DNA from: Candidatus Hydrogenedentota bacterium
GTDB lineage: Bacteria; Hydrogenedentota; Hydrogenedentia; Hydrogenedentales; SLHB01
Length of the DNA stretch: 64,000 nt
Reading direction: 5' to 3'
Assembly: GCA_035416745.1 (NCBI GenBank)
Contig: DAOLNV010000003.1
Coordinates: forward strand, 92,346-156,345
The notes beneath the pieces are model-generated. The model had not been told where the DNA came from, did not search any database, and saw nothing but the letters and a program-made list of their open reading frames with translations. The translations under genes were made by a program, and so were the position numbers. This document shows, in pieces, positions 27,411-36,213 of this stretch (positions are counted from its first letter, which is position 1; each line of letters starts with the position of its first letter).

Positions 27411-28742
27411 TCAGCCTTCCCGTTTGTCGATAACGCGCTTGGCCTTGCCCTGGCTGCGCTCGATGGAATGCGGTTCGACCAAGGTGACCTTGGCCCGGAC
27501 GCCGACGGTGTTTTCAATGGCCTGACAGAGTTTGCGCTGCACCGTCTCGACCGAGCCCACGGTGTCGCCGAACATCTCGGGGGTGACCTCAAACCGGACT
27601 TCCATCTGGTCAAGGCCTTTGTCGCGTGTGAGGACGATCTGGTAATGGGGCACCGTACCTTTGATGGTGAGAATCGCCGCTTCGACCTGTGACGGATACA
27701 CGTTAACGCCGCGAATGATGAACATGTCGTCGCTGCGGCGGCCGATGCGATCCATGCGGCAGACGGTGCGCCCGCACCCGCACTGTTCCGGGATCAAGCA
27801 GGTCATGTCGCGCGTGCGGTAGCGCAGCAGGGGCATGGCGCTCTTGCTGAGCGTGGTCAGCACGAGTTCGCCTTCCTTTCCCGGGGGCATGAGTTCGCCG
27901 GTCTCGGGGTTGATGATCTCAGGATAGAAGTGGTCCTCGAAAATGTGCAGCCCTTCCTGCATGGCACACTCGCAGGCGACGCCCGGGCCGATGATTTCGG
28001 ACAGGCCGTAGATGTCGTAGGCCTTGATGCCGCCGCTTTCCTCGGCGTGTTTTCGCAGCCCCTCGCTCCATGGTTCGGCGCCGAGTATTCCGACGCGAAT
28101 GGGCAGCTTGCGCAGGTCGATGCCCATTTCCTGAGCGCGTTCGGCCAGATGGATGAAGTAACTGGGGGTGCACGTAATCACGTTCGAGCCAAAATCTTTC
28201 ATGATCATGATCTGGCGGTCGGTGTTCCCGCCGGAAATAGGAATAACCGAGGCGCCCATGGCTTCGGCCCCGTAATGGAGCCCGAGACCGCCGGTGAACA
28301 GGCCGTACCCGTAGGCGTTCTGGACGATGTCGCCCCGGCGGCATCCGCAACACGCCAGGGAGCGCACTACGACGCTGGCCCATACATCAATGTCTTCCTG
28401 GGTGTAAGCCACGACGGTGGGCTTGCCGGTGGTGCCGCTGGAGGCATGCAGCCGCACCACGTCTTCCATAGGACTCGCGAAAAGCCCAAACGGATACGCG
28501 TCGCGCAGGTCGTCTTTCATGGTGAAATGAAGTTTGGCAATGTCTTCGATGGACTTGATATCGTCGGGGGTGACGCCCTTCTGTTCCATCCGCTGCCGGT
28601 GGAATGGGACGTTTTCATACGAGCGTTTTACGATGAACTTCAGCCGTGCCAGCTGCAGTTCCCGCAACTGGCGTTCCGGCAAGTAATCCGGTGCGCTCGC
28701 CGGGTGAAACCCGCCTCCGCATACATATTTTTCGGTCTTCAT
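27411..28742 (-). CDS. paaK: Phenylacetate-CoA ligase (PaaK family), copy 1
   Basis: 443 residues, complete family length. Motifs: LHASSGTTGKPTVVAYT (P-loop), YDIYGLSEIIGPGVACEC, YRTRDMTCLIPEQCGCGRT and the hinge/C-terminal RRSDDMFIIRGVNVYPSQVE. In indolepyruvate-oxidoreductase operons this enzyme is thought to activate aryl-acetates, or to run in reverse to conserve ATP from aryl-acetyl-CoA. Here it lies 78 nt after iorB and 44 nt before the ACT gene. A Cys pair (QCGCGR, also CPCDCGR in copy 2) is shared by both paralogues. Confidence 0.93.
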   Translation of the reverse strand: MKTEKYVCGGGFHPASAPDYLPERQLRELQLARLKFIVKRSYENVPFHRQRMEQKGVTPDDIKSIEDIAKLHFTMKDDLRDAYPFGLFASPMEDVVRLHASSGTTGKPTVVAYTQEDIDVWASVVVRSLACCGCRRGDIVQNAYGYGLFTGGLGLHYGAEAMGASVIPISGGNTDRQIMIMKDFGSNVITCTPSYFIHLAERAQEMGIDLRKLPIRVGILGAEPWSEGLRKHAEESGGIKAYDIYGLSEIIGPGVACECAMQEGLHIFEDHFYPEIINPETGELMPPGKEGELVLTTLSKSAMPLLRYRTRDMTCLIPEQCGCGRTVCRMDRIGRRSDDMFIIRGVNVYPSQVEAAILTIKGTVPHYQIVLTRDKGLDQMEVRFEVTPEMFGDTVGSVETVQRKLCQAIENTVGVRAKVTLVEPHSIERSQGKAKRVIDKREG

Positions 28743-28800
28743 ACGTTTTCCCCCTGTCTCTTTAAGTGCTAAGCCGATCCCAAGCGACCCATCCTCACCG

Positions 28801-28820
28801 CGGCCCGCTCCGGCGGGCCG
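28801..28820 (-). other. Stable hairpin abutting the iorB stop codon
   Basis: A perfect 8-bp GC stem, CGGCCCGC (28801-28808) and GCGGGCCG (28813-28820) with loop TCCG, directly adjoining the TAA of iorB. No U-tract follows, so it is more likely an mRNA-stability or partial-termination element between iorB and paaK than a full terminator. Confidence 0.5.
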
Positions 28821-29345
28821 TTACACCTGCACGAGTTCGCGGCCCAATAGGAACATCTTCTCATTGAATTCCCATGTTCTTTGAGGAAGATTGGCGTGCA
28901 TGGCCTCGCGCCACCGGTCGTCCGGCACGTCCAGAAACGAGCTGAGCGCTCCAAGCAAAGCTACGTTCATGCTGCGCAACCGGAGCCGGGTTTCCTTGTC
29001 TTCATCTTCATCGGCATCTTCATCGATGTAGCCAGGCAAGTTCTCGGGGGTCAGCAGGATGCCGCCTTCCTTGAGCTGGTCCTCGACGGCATCGGCCTCG
29101 TCCTCCGTGAGAACAAGAATGTAGTCGGCTTCTCCGGGCGGCACCATTGGACTGAGGACTTTTTCTCCGAACCGTACATCGCTGGCCACGGAACCGCCCC
29201 GTTGGCTCATGCCGTGGATTTCGCTCTTCTTGACGTCGTTGCCCGCGGCGAACACGGCACCGGTCAAGATGTCCGAGGCTTTCACGACGCCCTGGCCGCC
29301 CAGCCCGGCGATAATGACGTTTGTAACGGGTTTCAGGTTGTGCAT
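28821..29345 (-). CDS. iorB: Indolepyruvate ferredoxin oxidoreductase, beta subunit
   Basis: 174 residues of the gamma-type 2-oxoacid oxidoreductase domain. The CoA-binding loop IAGLGGQGVVKASDIL and the family motif EIHGMSQRGGSVASDVRFG are present, and the usual length is about 190. It works with IorA to oxidise indolepyruvate and other arylpyruvates to aryl-acetyl-CoA, CO2 and reduced ferredoxin. The ATG lies inside the end of iorA (13-nt overlap). An acidic stretch (DEDADEDEDKE) at about 107-117 looks like a lineage-specific insertion. No Fe-S ligands are present, so the missing ferredoxin domain of IorA is not supplied here. Confidence 0.93.
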   Translation of the reverse strand: MHNLKPVTNVIIAGLGGQGVVKASDILTGAVFAAGNDVKKSEIHGMSQRGGSVASDVRFGEKVLSPMVPPGEADYILVLTEDEADAVEDQLKEGGILLTPENLPGYIDEDADEDEDKETRLRLRSMNVALLGALSSFLDVPDDRWREAMHANLPQRTWEFNEKMFLLGRELVQV

Positions 29346-30943
29346 TTTTCGGAAATTGCCGCGCGCTCGGTAGCCGCCAGTTTCTTTTCGGAGAGAAGGC
29401 AGGGCCTGCGCGCTATGATAACCGCCAACTCACCGCTGTCAAGGCACTCGCGGACGAGGTCCGCGAACGCCTTCATGTCCTGGGTCGGATCAATCACATA
29501 GACCCGGCTAATCCCAATGGCTTTTGCCAGCCCTTCAAACGATAACTTCGCGGAGGGCGAATGGTCAAGCGCTCGTCCCGTTCCGGGATGTTCCTGGAGG
29601 CCGGTCATGGCCGTAGTGCCATTATCGACGATCAGGAGCAGGTGTCCGGTTGGCGGCGGATTGTAGGCCATCTCGACCAGCCCCGTGATGCCGCTGTGGA
29701 CGAAGGTGCTGTCGCCAATGACGCTGACGACCCGCCTTGCCTCTTCGGGTGGCAGCACGTGGCGGAGGCCGAGTCCGACGCCGATGCTGGCGCCCATGCA
29801 GATGCAGGTATCCATCGCTTCGAAGGGCGGCAATACCCCCAGGGTGTAGCAGCCTATGTCGCCGGTAACGATGCAGTTCTGCCGCGCAAGTGTAGCGAAC
29901 ACGGTGCGATGGGGGCAGCCCGGGCAGAGTTGCGGCGGTTTGCTTTTCGGCGCGGCGGGAGCAGGGGCCGGCTCTTGAGCAAGAATGCCTCTCACCAATC
30001 CGACGTTGAGTTCTCCGAAGCGATATCCCTGCTCCTTGCCCTCGACAGGGATGCCGTTGGCACGAATGCTCTCGACAAGATACGGGTCGCCCTCTTCGAT
30101 GACGATACAGCGGTCTACGCTTGCGGCGAACTTGCGAATCAAGGTGAACGGCAGTGGATACGTGGTCGTGAGTTTGAGAAAAGATGCTTCGGGCGCGGCT
30201 TCCCGTGCGTGCATGTAGGATATGCCGGAAGCAATAATGCCCAACGAACCGTCGCCTTCCACGACGTAATTCAGCGAAGACGTTTCGTTTTCTTGTTCAA
30301 TGGCGGCCAGTTTTGCACGGAGCTTGCGGTGAGCGGGCCGCGCATAGCCGGGAATCATCACGCGCGCCTTGATATCACGTTGGTAGGATGCCGGTTGCGT
30401 AATGGTAACGGGGGCCGAGCGCCTTACTGCCGTTTGGGAATGGGAGGTGCGCGTAGTCATGCGCAACATGACCGGAATCTGATGCCGGTGTGAGAGCTGA
30501 AACGCTTCGCGGGCCAACGTGTACGCTTCCTGGGAATCCGAAGGTTCAAGCATCGGGATGCCCGCGGCTCTGGCGTAGTGCCTGTTATCCTGCTCGTTTT
30601 GGCTGCTGTGCATGCCCGGATCGTCGGCGGAGACTATCACAAGCGCGCCCGGCACACCGGTGTACGCGACGGTAAAGAAAGGGTCGGCCGCCACGTTGAG
30701 GCCTACGTGCTTCATCGTGACCAGGGCCGCGGCTCCTCCGAAGGCGGCGCCGATTGCGACCTCTAGGGCCACCTTCTCGTTGGGGGCCCACTCGGCATGA
30801 CCGCCCAATGCGGAGAACTCTTCGAGTATTTCAGTCGATGGGGTGCCCGGGTAACCGGCACCGAAGCGAACGCCGCAATCAAGGGCTGCGCGGGCGACGG
30901 CAGCGTTCCCGCTGAGGAGCAGCCGCTCCGTAGAGTCCGACAT
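29333..30943 (-). CDS. iorA: Indolepyruvate ferredoxin oxidoreductase, alpha subunit lacking the C-terminal ferredoxin domain
   Basis: 536 residues from the ATG at 30943 (GGAG 8-11 nt upstream). The N-terminal pyrimidine-binding domain (GAGYPGTPSTEILEEF, NEKVALEVAIGAAFGG) and the C-terminal thiamine-diphosphate domain (LCPGCPHR, VSVIGDSTFVHSGITGL, LLIVDNGTTAMTG) are intact. Known IorA proteins (about 600-650 residues) continue into two [4Fe-4S] clusters. This one stops after RRPCLLSEKK...AISEKCTT, just where the first cluster motif would start, and iorB begins within those codons. Electron transfer must then use a separate ferredoxin, none of which is nearby. First gene of the operon. Confidence 0.9.
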   Translation of the reverse strand: MSDSTERLLLSGNAAVARAALDCGVRFGAGYPGTPSTEILEEFSALGGHAEWAPNEKVALEVAIGAAFGGAAALVTMKHVGLNVAADPFFTVAYTGVPGALVIVSADDPGMHSSQNEQDNRHYARAAGIPMLEPSDSQEAYTLAREAFQLSHRHQIPVMLRMTTRTSHSQTAVRRSAPVTITQPASYQRDIKARVMIPGYARPAHRKLRAKLAAIEQENETSSLNYVVEGDGSLGIIASGISYMHAREAAPEASFLKLTTTYPLPFTLIRKFAASVDRCIVIEEGDPYLVESIRANGIPVEGKEQGYRFGELNVGLVRGILAQEPAPAPAAPKSKPPQLCPGCPHRTVFATLARQNCIVTGDIGCYTLGVLPPFEAMDTCICMGASIGVGLGLRHVLPPEEARRVVSVIGDSTFVHSGITGLVEMAYNPPPTGHLLLIVDNGTTAMTGLQEHPGTGRALDHSPSAKLSFEGLAKAIGISRVYVIDPTQDMKAFADLVRECLDSGELAVIIARRPCLLSEKKLAATERAAISEKCTT

Positions 30944-31339
30944 TAACCAATCTCCATAGGCTCTCGAAAAATGAACCGTGTCATACGCAGGCAGCGCTGG
31001 AGTGTATAGCGCGTTGGAAAGGCGGGCTGGTGAAAGAGTTACAGAAGGCAATCCGCCGTGAGCACTCCTGCGCAACGCAACAAGCCTAGCAAAATGCCGT
31101 GCAGCGAATCAACGTACGAAAAGCTCGAGCACGCCAAAACACGACAAGCGCCCTGCATTTGAACAGCACGGTCCCTGGCTCTAAGCTCTTTGTCCACGGA
31201 TTCCTACGCAATACGGCGCCGGCTTGCCCTTTTCCTGTTCCTGAAGGGAGTCCGGTTTGCGCCGGGGGTTTGACAATGCTGTCTCCGGACACTAGAGTCT
31301 TGTTCCGCAGTTGGCAAAGATGTGGAGGCTTGTAGTTAG
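30944..31339. other. Divergent promoter region, iorA / sulfotransferase
   Basis: 396 bp with no gene seen. It contains the upstream regions of the leftward ior operon and the rightward sulfotransferase. The rightward promoter is annotated separately. No convincing leftward sigma-70 site was picked out, though a TATACA hexamer occurs on the minus strand about 45-50 nt before iorA. Confidence 0.5.
31270..31298 (+). promoter_or_regulatory. Sigma-70-type promoter for the sulfotransferase gene
   Basis: Perfect -35 TTGACA (31270-31275), exactly 17-nt spacer, -10 TAGAGT (31293-31298, 4 of 6). The predicted transcript start near 31305 gives a 35-nt leader containing GGAGG (31324-31328) ahead of the ATG at 31340. 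Confidence 0.65.
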
Positions 31340-32353
31340 ATGCGTGTGCCGCTTCTTTTTGTAATCAGCGCTCCCCGTTCGGGCAGTACCATGCTCGAGC
31401 GGATGCTCGAATCGCACTCCAAGATTCTCGGTGGGCCGGAGCCCCACCTGCTTACGCCGCTGGCCCATCTGGGGCTGTGGGCTAATGTCGATAAGGCGGC
31501 CTACGACCACGTGTTGGCGGCAGAGGCGCAGAAGCTGTTTGTCCAGAAACTCCCGGAGGGGGAGCAGGACTACTGGGACGCGTGCCGGGCCTATTGCGAT
31601 GTGCTTTACGGCCGGTTGCTGGCATCCAGCGGGAAAGAAATCTGTCTTGACAAGACTCCGGCCTATGCGTTGATTCTGCCCTTTCTGATGAAGGTGTTTC
31701 CCGATGCGAAATACGTGGTTTTGACGCGGCACCCCCTGGCCACATTTTCCTCCTACGCGAATTCCTTTTTCGACGGCGACTACGCCCAAGCCCAGAACTA
31801 TAACCCGATTTTGAACCGCTACGTGCCTGCCATGGCGGAGTTTCTGCGCCAGGATGCGGTCGGTCATTTCCACGTGCGCTATGAGGACTTGGTCAAGGAT
31901 CCCGAGACATGGATGGGCAAGATGTATGAGTATATCGGGGTTCCCTTCGAGCGGGAGACCATCGATTACGGCGGGAATGACAGCGGGGGCAAGCGCGAGG
32001 GACTTGGCGACCCTATCGGAGTGGCGCAGCACGCACGGCCTCAGACCGGCTCGATCAAGAAGTGGGTATCCGAGCTGGCGCACAGTCCTGATAAGATGAG
32101 CTTGATGCGCGAAGTGATCGCATCCATTAACCCGAATGACCTCGCGGCCATCGGCTACCCGATCGAGTCGCTTTGGAAACCTCTCGAAGAGGCGGGGGAA
32201 AACGTCCGCCCTCCCAAGGGTTCGAAGCTGACGCGCTACCGCGTCCAGCGCAAACTGATCGTGGGGTTGCGGTCCTGGGCGCGGAAAGGTGGTCTTTTCC
32301 GCAAGCTCCTTGAGAAAGCGCGTTTGGCCTGTAACGTATTGTTAAGGGATTAG
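31340..32353 (+). CDS. PAPS-dependent sulfotransferase family protein
   Basis: 337 residues. The 5'-phosphosulfate loop ISAPRSGSTMLERML (about 9-23) and the 3'-phosphate site VVLTRHPLATFSSY (about 120-133) are clear, followed by the family region VRYEDLVKDPETWMGKMYEYIGVPF. The C-terminal tail (about 280-337) is basic. The family transfers sulfate from PAPS to hydroxyl or amino groups of glycans, lipids or peptides. The gene is monocistronic, with its own promoter and convergent to thiG. Cytosolic: no signal peptide. The acceptor is unknown; a cell-surface glycan is a reasonable guess. Confidence 0.88.
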   Translation: MRVPLLFVISAPRSGSTMLERMLESHSKILGGPEPHLLTPLAHLGLWANVDKAAYDHVLAAEAQKLFVQKLPEGEQDYWDACRAYCDVLYGRLLASSGKEICLDKTPAYALILPFLMKVFPDAKYVVLTRHPLATFSSYANSFFDGDYAQAQNYNPILNRYVPAMAEFLRQDAVGHFHVRYEDLVKDPETWMGKMYEYIGVPFERETIDYGGNDSGGKREGLGDPIGVAQHARPQTGSIKKWVSELAHSPDKMSLMREVIASINPNDLAAIGYPIESLWKPLEEAGENVRPPKGSKLTRYRVQRKLIVGLRSWARKGGLFRKLLEKARLACNVLLRD

Positions 32354-32406
32354 ATAAGGCGCGCCGGCCAGCATCGTTTGCCGAGCGCCCCGCCGCACAG
32401 GAGAAC

Positions 32407-33192
32407 TCATCCTTCAGTGCGCAGGAAGCCGGTCAACGGAGAGGTTGCTTCCGCACTGGTGCGTTCGGGCCCCAATCCTGCCAAGTAGGCGGCTCGGCCT
32501 GCTTCCGTAGCCATGGCAAATGCGCGGGCCATGGCCGCGTGGTCGGCGGCATCGGCCAGGGCGGTGTTGACCAACACGGCGTCGGCGCCCATCTCCATGG
32601 CGGCGGCCGCGTGGGACGGGGCCCCCAGGCCCGCGTCAACCACCACCGGCACGGTAGCCTGTTCGATGATGATGCGGATCATGTCGTACGTGCGCAAACC
32701 CCGGTTACTCCCGATCGGCGCCCCCAGAGGCATGACCGTAGCCGCTCCGGCCTCTTCGAGTTTTTTTGCCAATACGGGGTCTGCCTGGATGTATGGAAGC
32801 ACCGTAAAACCTTCTTTTACAAGGAGTTCAGTGGCCTTGAGGGTCTCGATGGGGTCCGGCAGCAAATACCGGGGTTCGGGCGTAAGCTCAAGTTTCACCC
32901 AAGGTTCAAGGCCCGCTGCCCGGGCGAGTTTTGCGAGCCGCACCGCTTCGGCGGCGTCCCTCGCTCCGGATGTGTTGGGCAGAAGCAGGTGGCGTTCGCG
33001 GTCGATGACGGTCAAAATGCTGTCATCGCCGGGTTTACTCAAGTCGACCCGCCGCAGAGCAACGGTCACGATTTCAGCGTCGCATGCATCGAGGCACGCT
33101 TTCAATGCGGTGCTCGAGGGGAATTTCCCGGTGCCAACGAACAAACGGGAACGAATAGTCCGTCCCGCGACGATAAGCTTGTTTTCGGTCAT
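32407..33192 (-). CDS. thiG: Thiazole synthase ThiG
   Basis: 261 residues from the ATG at 33192 (MTENKLIVAGRTI). An upstream frame is longer, but this ATG overlaps the thiF stop as ATGA and gives the family length. It condenses deoxyxylulose phosphate, ThiS thiocarboxylate and dehydroglycine (from ThiH) into thiazole phosphate. Motifs: RLFVGTGKFPS, the Schiff-base lysine in WVKLELTPEPRYLLPDP, VMPLGAPIGSNRGL and VVVDAGLGAPSHAAAAMEMGADAVLVNTA. Second gene of a thiF-thiG pair, separated from thiH-thiS-thiE. No riboswitch was seen upstream. Confidence 0.94.
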   Translation of the reverse strand: MTENKLIVAGRTIRSRLFVGTGKFPSSTALKACLDACDAEIVTVALRRVDLSKPGDDSILTVIDRERHLLLPNTSGARDAAEAVRLAKLARAAGLEPWVKLELTPEPRYLLPDPIETLKATELLVKEGFTVLPYIQADPVLAKKLEEAGAATVMPLGAPIGSNRGLRTYDMIRIIIEQATVPVVVDAGLGAPSHAAAAMEMGADAVLVNTALADAADHAAMARAFAMATEAGRAAYLAGLGPERTSAEATSPLTGFLRTEG

Positions 33193-33950
33193 GTAGAACT
33201 CCATGAAGGTGCGCAGCAGCACTTCGTGTTTCGGGGAAGCCGGGTGGTCCGCCATCGGAGGTTTTCGCCGTCGATACTATGTACGGCACCGGCCCCGTCG
33301 GATTGGGGTTTCCACAATCCTGCCAGGTATCGCACCACAGCCAAGGCCTCGAGACTGCCCAGCACGCCCGGAACAGCGCCCAAAACGCCCTGTTCATTGG
33401 TGGTGGGCACGCCCAGTGGCTCGTCCGACACGGCGCACCGCAAGCACGGGGTCCGCCCGGGCACGACGAACATCATCTGCCCCGACAAGGCGAGAATGCC
33501 TGCGGTCGCGAAAGGCTTCCCATATTCGAGGCACACGTCGTTGACAAGAAACTTCGCCGAAAAACTGTCCGTAGCCTCAACAACCACATCGTACGCGGTC
33601 AAGAGTCCGGGCGCGTTGTCTTTCGTGATACGAACCGGCATAACCTGCAATCCACAGTCGGGATTGAGCGCGCGCAGCGTCATTGCGGCTGACTCGGCCT
33701 TGTTCATGCCAAGCCGGGCGGTTGTGTGCACTACCTGGCGCTGCAGGTTAGACAATTCCAGGACGTCCGGATCGACAAGTCCCAGGCGTCCAAGTCCTGC
33801 GGCAGCCAGATACAGAGCCGCGGCGCTCCCAAGGCCGCCCAGCCCGACGATGCAGACGCCGGCGTCCAGCAGACGCCGTTGGCCGCTCTCGCCGATACCG
33901 GGGACCAGAATATTCCGCTCGTACCTCTCGCGTTGTTCCTGGCTGAGCAT
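33189..33950 (-). CDS. thiF: ThiS adenylyltransferase ThiF (HesA/MoeB family)
   Basis: 253 residues from the ATG at 33950 (MLSQEQRERYERN), with AAAGGGG upstream. The E1-like ATP site VCIVGLGGLGSAAALYLAAAG and DPDVLELSNLQRQV are present, plus the first zinc pair TPCLRC. The second zinc pair, normally CxxC near the C-terminus, is replaced by a run of three cysteines (NTKCCCAP). It adenylates the ThiS C-terminal glycine; linkage to thiG and a thiS in the window favour ThiF over MoeB. The stop overlaps the thiG ATG by 4 nt. Confidence 0.9.
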   Translation of the reverse strand: MLSQEQRERYERNILVPGIGESGQRRLLDAGVCIVGLGGLGSAAALYLAAAGLGRLGLVDPDVLELSNLQRQVVHTTARLGMNKAESAAMTLRALNPDCGLQVMPVRITKDNAPGLLTAYDVVVEATDSFSAKFLVNDVCLEYGKPFATAGILALSGQMMFVVPGRTPCLRCAVSDEPLGVPTTNEQGVLGAVPGVLGSLEALAVVRYLAGLWKPQSDGAGAVHSIDGENLRWRTTRLPRNTKCCCAPSWSST

Positions 33951-34107
33951 TGTGCCCCTTTGTCTCAGAGCAAAGGGTGATTTTAGCAAACTGCGGCGGG
34001 CCCCTCAACGCAAGGGACCCACGTAGAGTCTTCTCCCTGCAAATCAGCGTATGGAGAGGAGCTGTGCTAAGATGCCGCTCACGCGGCCGAAGGAGCGCGC
34101 AAAACCC

Positions 34108-36213
34108 ATGCATATCAATGTCACTCACGAGGGAGAAACAGGCAGCCCCTGCGTTCGATCTGCACATATGTCCGCTGCGCAACGCAGCGCAGGTGTGAAC
34201 AACAGCTTGACGAGATTTCTCGCGGCGGCTGCGTTTGTATCCGCTCTTGTTGCCTGCTCAGCCTACGCTGCCCGCGTTACGCTGACCGGGACGGTCACTG
34301 ACGAGAAGACGGGCCAACCGATCTTTGACGCGGAAGTCGGGGCGGTTCGGAGCGTCAGCCTTCGACCAGACGACGCTTCTCGGGCGGTTCCTGTGGAGTC
34401 ATCGGTCCACACCGATTCCGCGGGCCGTTACCGATTCGAGGTGGACAGCGCGACAGCCGGACTCGAAAAGGTCCTTGTTTTCACTCGCTCCGTGGGCTAT
34501 GTCAACGAACTCTACGACGATGTCACATATACCGGCAGGGCCCCTCTCAACGGGGACGCAGCGAAGCCGGGTATCGTACAGATTGACGCCCGCGCGGATG
34601 TGCAAGGTATTGATTTCGCGCTTGAACCTGCCGCGATTTCGGCCAAGACGACCCATATGCTCGCCATGAAAGATGGCGCGCGCCTCGCAACCGACGTCTA
34701 CCTGCCGCAGGGGCCGGGCCCATGGCCGGTGGTCCTCGTACGGACCACGTACGATAAGAACGAGAATCATCGCGGTCTCGAATTGACGGATGCGGGCTTT
34801 GCCGCGGTCGTACAGGATTGCCGCGGCACCCATGGGTCCGAGGGCGTATTCCACGGTTTCATGGACGACGGGTGGGGAGAAAACAAGGACGGCTACGAGA
34901 CGGTGCAGTGGATTCTTCAGCAGCCGTGGTGCAATGGCAGAATTGCCACAACAGGCGGCTCGGCTCTGGGCATCACCCAAAACATGTTGGCAGGAAGTGT
35001 GCCGCCGGGTCTCACCTGCCAATATGTGGTCGTAGCGGCCTCCGACCTGTACAGTCAGGGCCTCTTCCACCAGGGCGCGTTCCGTAAACGGTTGGCAGAG
35101 GGCTGGATGGCGGGCCGTGGGGAGGCTGCGTTCGATTATCTGCGTGAGCAGCTCATGAAGCAGCCGCTCTACAGCGACGACTTCTGGGCCTATGTCAATT
35201 TCGAGACGCGCCACCACCTGGTCAATTGGCCTATCCTGAACAGGGGCGGTTGGTATGACATCTTCCTGCGTGGGACCATCAACAATTTCGTGAATATTCA
35301 GCACAACGGCAAACCTGGCGCGGCAGGCAAGCAGAGACTCATCATAGGACCGTATGGCCACGGGAAAGGGGATGGCGGTTTCGTATGGCCGGAGAACAGG
35401 ACGCATCCACATGCTCACATGTCATCCAACAGCGAAGGCGCTTGGTTTAGTCATTGGCTGAAGGATGCACCGAACGCCGTCACGAATGAGCCAGCCGTCT
35501 GCTATTACGTTCTTGGTGACGTGGATGCCCCGGACGGGCCCGGTAACACGTGGCGTTTTGCCGACGACTGGCCGGTGCCCAGCACGCCAGTGCGGTACTA
35601 CTTCCACGAGGGCGGCACGCTCGACACCGTTGCCCCGGGTCCTGGCGAGAAACCCAATACGTATGTATTCGACCCGGCAAATCCCGTTCCTACACTCGGC
35701 GGCGCCAACCTTTCCGGGACCCGTGGCCCATACGACCAGCGCCCCGTCGAGTCCCGGCCGGACGTTATCCTGTTCACCACGCCGGCTCTGGATGCGCCTA
35801 TCGAGGTCACCGGCACCATTCTCGTGAAGCTTTGGGCATCCAGTTCCGCGGTCGACACGGATTTCACCGCGAAGCTGTGTGACGTCTACCCGGACGGACG
35901 GTCCATGATTGTATGTGACGGGATTGTGCGGGCGCGTCACCGCAATACCATGCGCAAAGAAGAGTTTCTGACTCCCAACAAGGCCTACGAGTTCACAATA
36001 GACCTTTGGGAGACCTGCATCGCTTTTAACACAGGGCATCGCATTCGAATTGCTGTTTCGAGCAGCAACTTCGACCGTTTTGATGTTAATCCCAACACGG
36101 GGGAGCCTTTCTATCGCCATACTCATTTGATATCGGCGACAAACACGATTTTCCACGATGCCGAACGTCCCTCGTACGTCCTCCTTCCGGTTACAAGCGC
36201 CGTAAAGCATTGA
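34108..36213 (+). CDS. Secreted CocE/NonD family alpha/beta-hydrolase (X-Pro dipeptidyl-peptidase-like)
   Basis: About 701 residues from ATG 34108 (AAGGAG 12 nt upstream). A GTG at 34195 would instead start right at a normal signal peptide (NNSLTRFLAAAAFVSALVACSAYA), so the true start is open. After the signal comes a carboxypeptidase-regulatory-like beta domain (TLTGTVTDEKTGQPIFDAEV), then the S15 hydrolase domain with RTTYDKNENH, the nucleophile in ATTGGSALG (Ser285 from ATG 34108) and the catalytic His region IGPYGHGKGD. The C-terminal jelly-roll X-Pro-DPP domain is complete (LWASSSAVDTDFTAKLCDVYPDG, NTGHRIRIAVSSSNF). It probably hydrolyses esters or acyl-peptides; substrate unknown. Confidence 0.87.
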   Translation: MHINVTHEGETGSPCVRSAHMSAAQRSAGVNNSLTRFLAAAAFVSALVACSAYAARVTLTGTVTDEKTGQPIFDAEVGAVRSVSLRPDDASRAVPVESSVHTDSAGRYRFEVDSATAGLEKVLVFTRSVGYVNELYDDVTYTGRAPLNGDAAKPGIVQIDARADVQGIDFALEPAAISAKTTHMLAMKDGARLATDVYLPQGPGPWPVVLVRTTYDKNENHRGLELTDAGFAAVVQDCRGTHGSEGVFHGFMDDGWGENKDGYETVQWILQQPWCNGRIATTGGSALGITQNMLAGSVPPGLTCQYVVVAASDLYSQGLFHQGAFRKRLAEGWMAGRGEAAFDYLREQLMKQPLYSDDFWAYVNFETRHHLVNWPILNRGGWYDIFLRGTINNFVNIQHNGKPGAAGKQRLIIGPYGHGKGDGGFVWPENRTHPHAHMSSNSEGAWFSHWLKDAPNAVTNEPAVCYYVLGDVDAPDGPGNTWRFADDWPVPSTPVRYYFHEGGTLDTVAPGPGEKPNTYVFDPANPVPTLGGANLSGTRGPYDQRPVESRPDVILFTTPALDAPIEVTGTILVKLWASSSAVDTDFTAKLCDVYPDGRSMIVCDGIVRARHRNTMRKEEFLTPNKAYEFTIDLWETCIAFNTGHRIRIAVSSSNFDRFDVNPNTGEPFYRHTHLISATNTIFHDAERPSYVLLPVTSAVKH

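Noticed and set aside
33193..33255. Longer ThiG start upstream of 33192
   Set aside because: The ATG at 33192 overlaps the thiF stop and gives the normal ThiG N-terminus and length.
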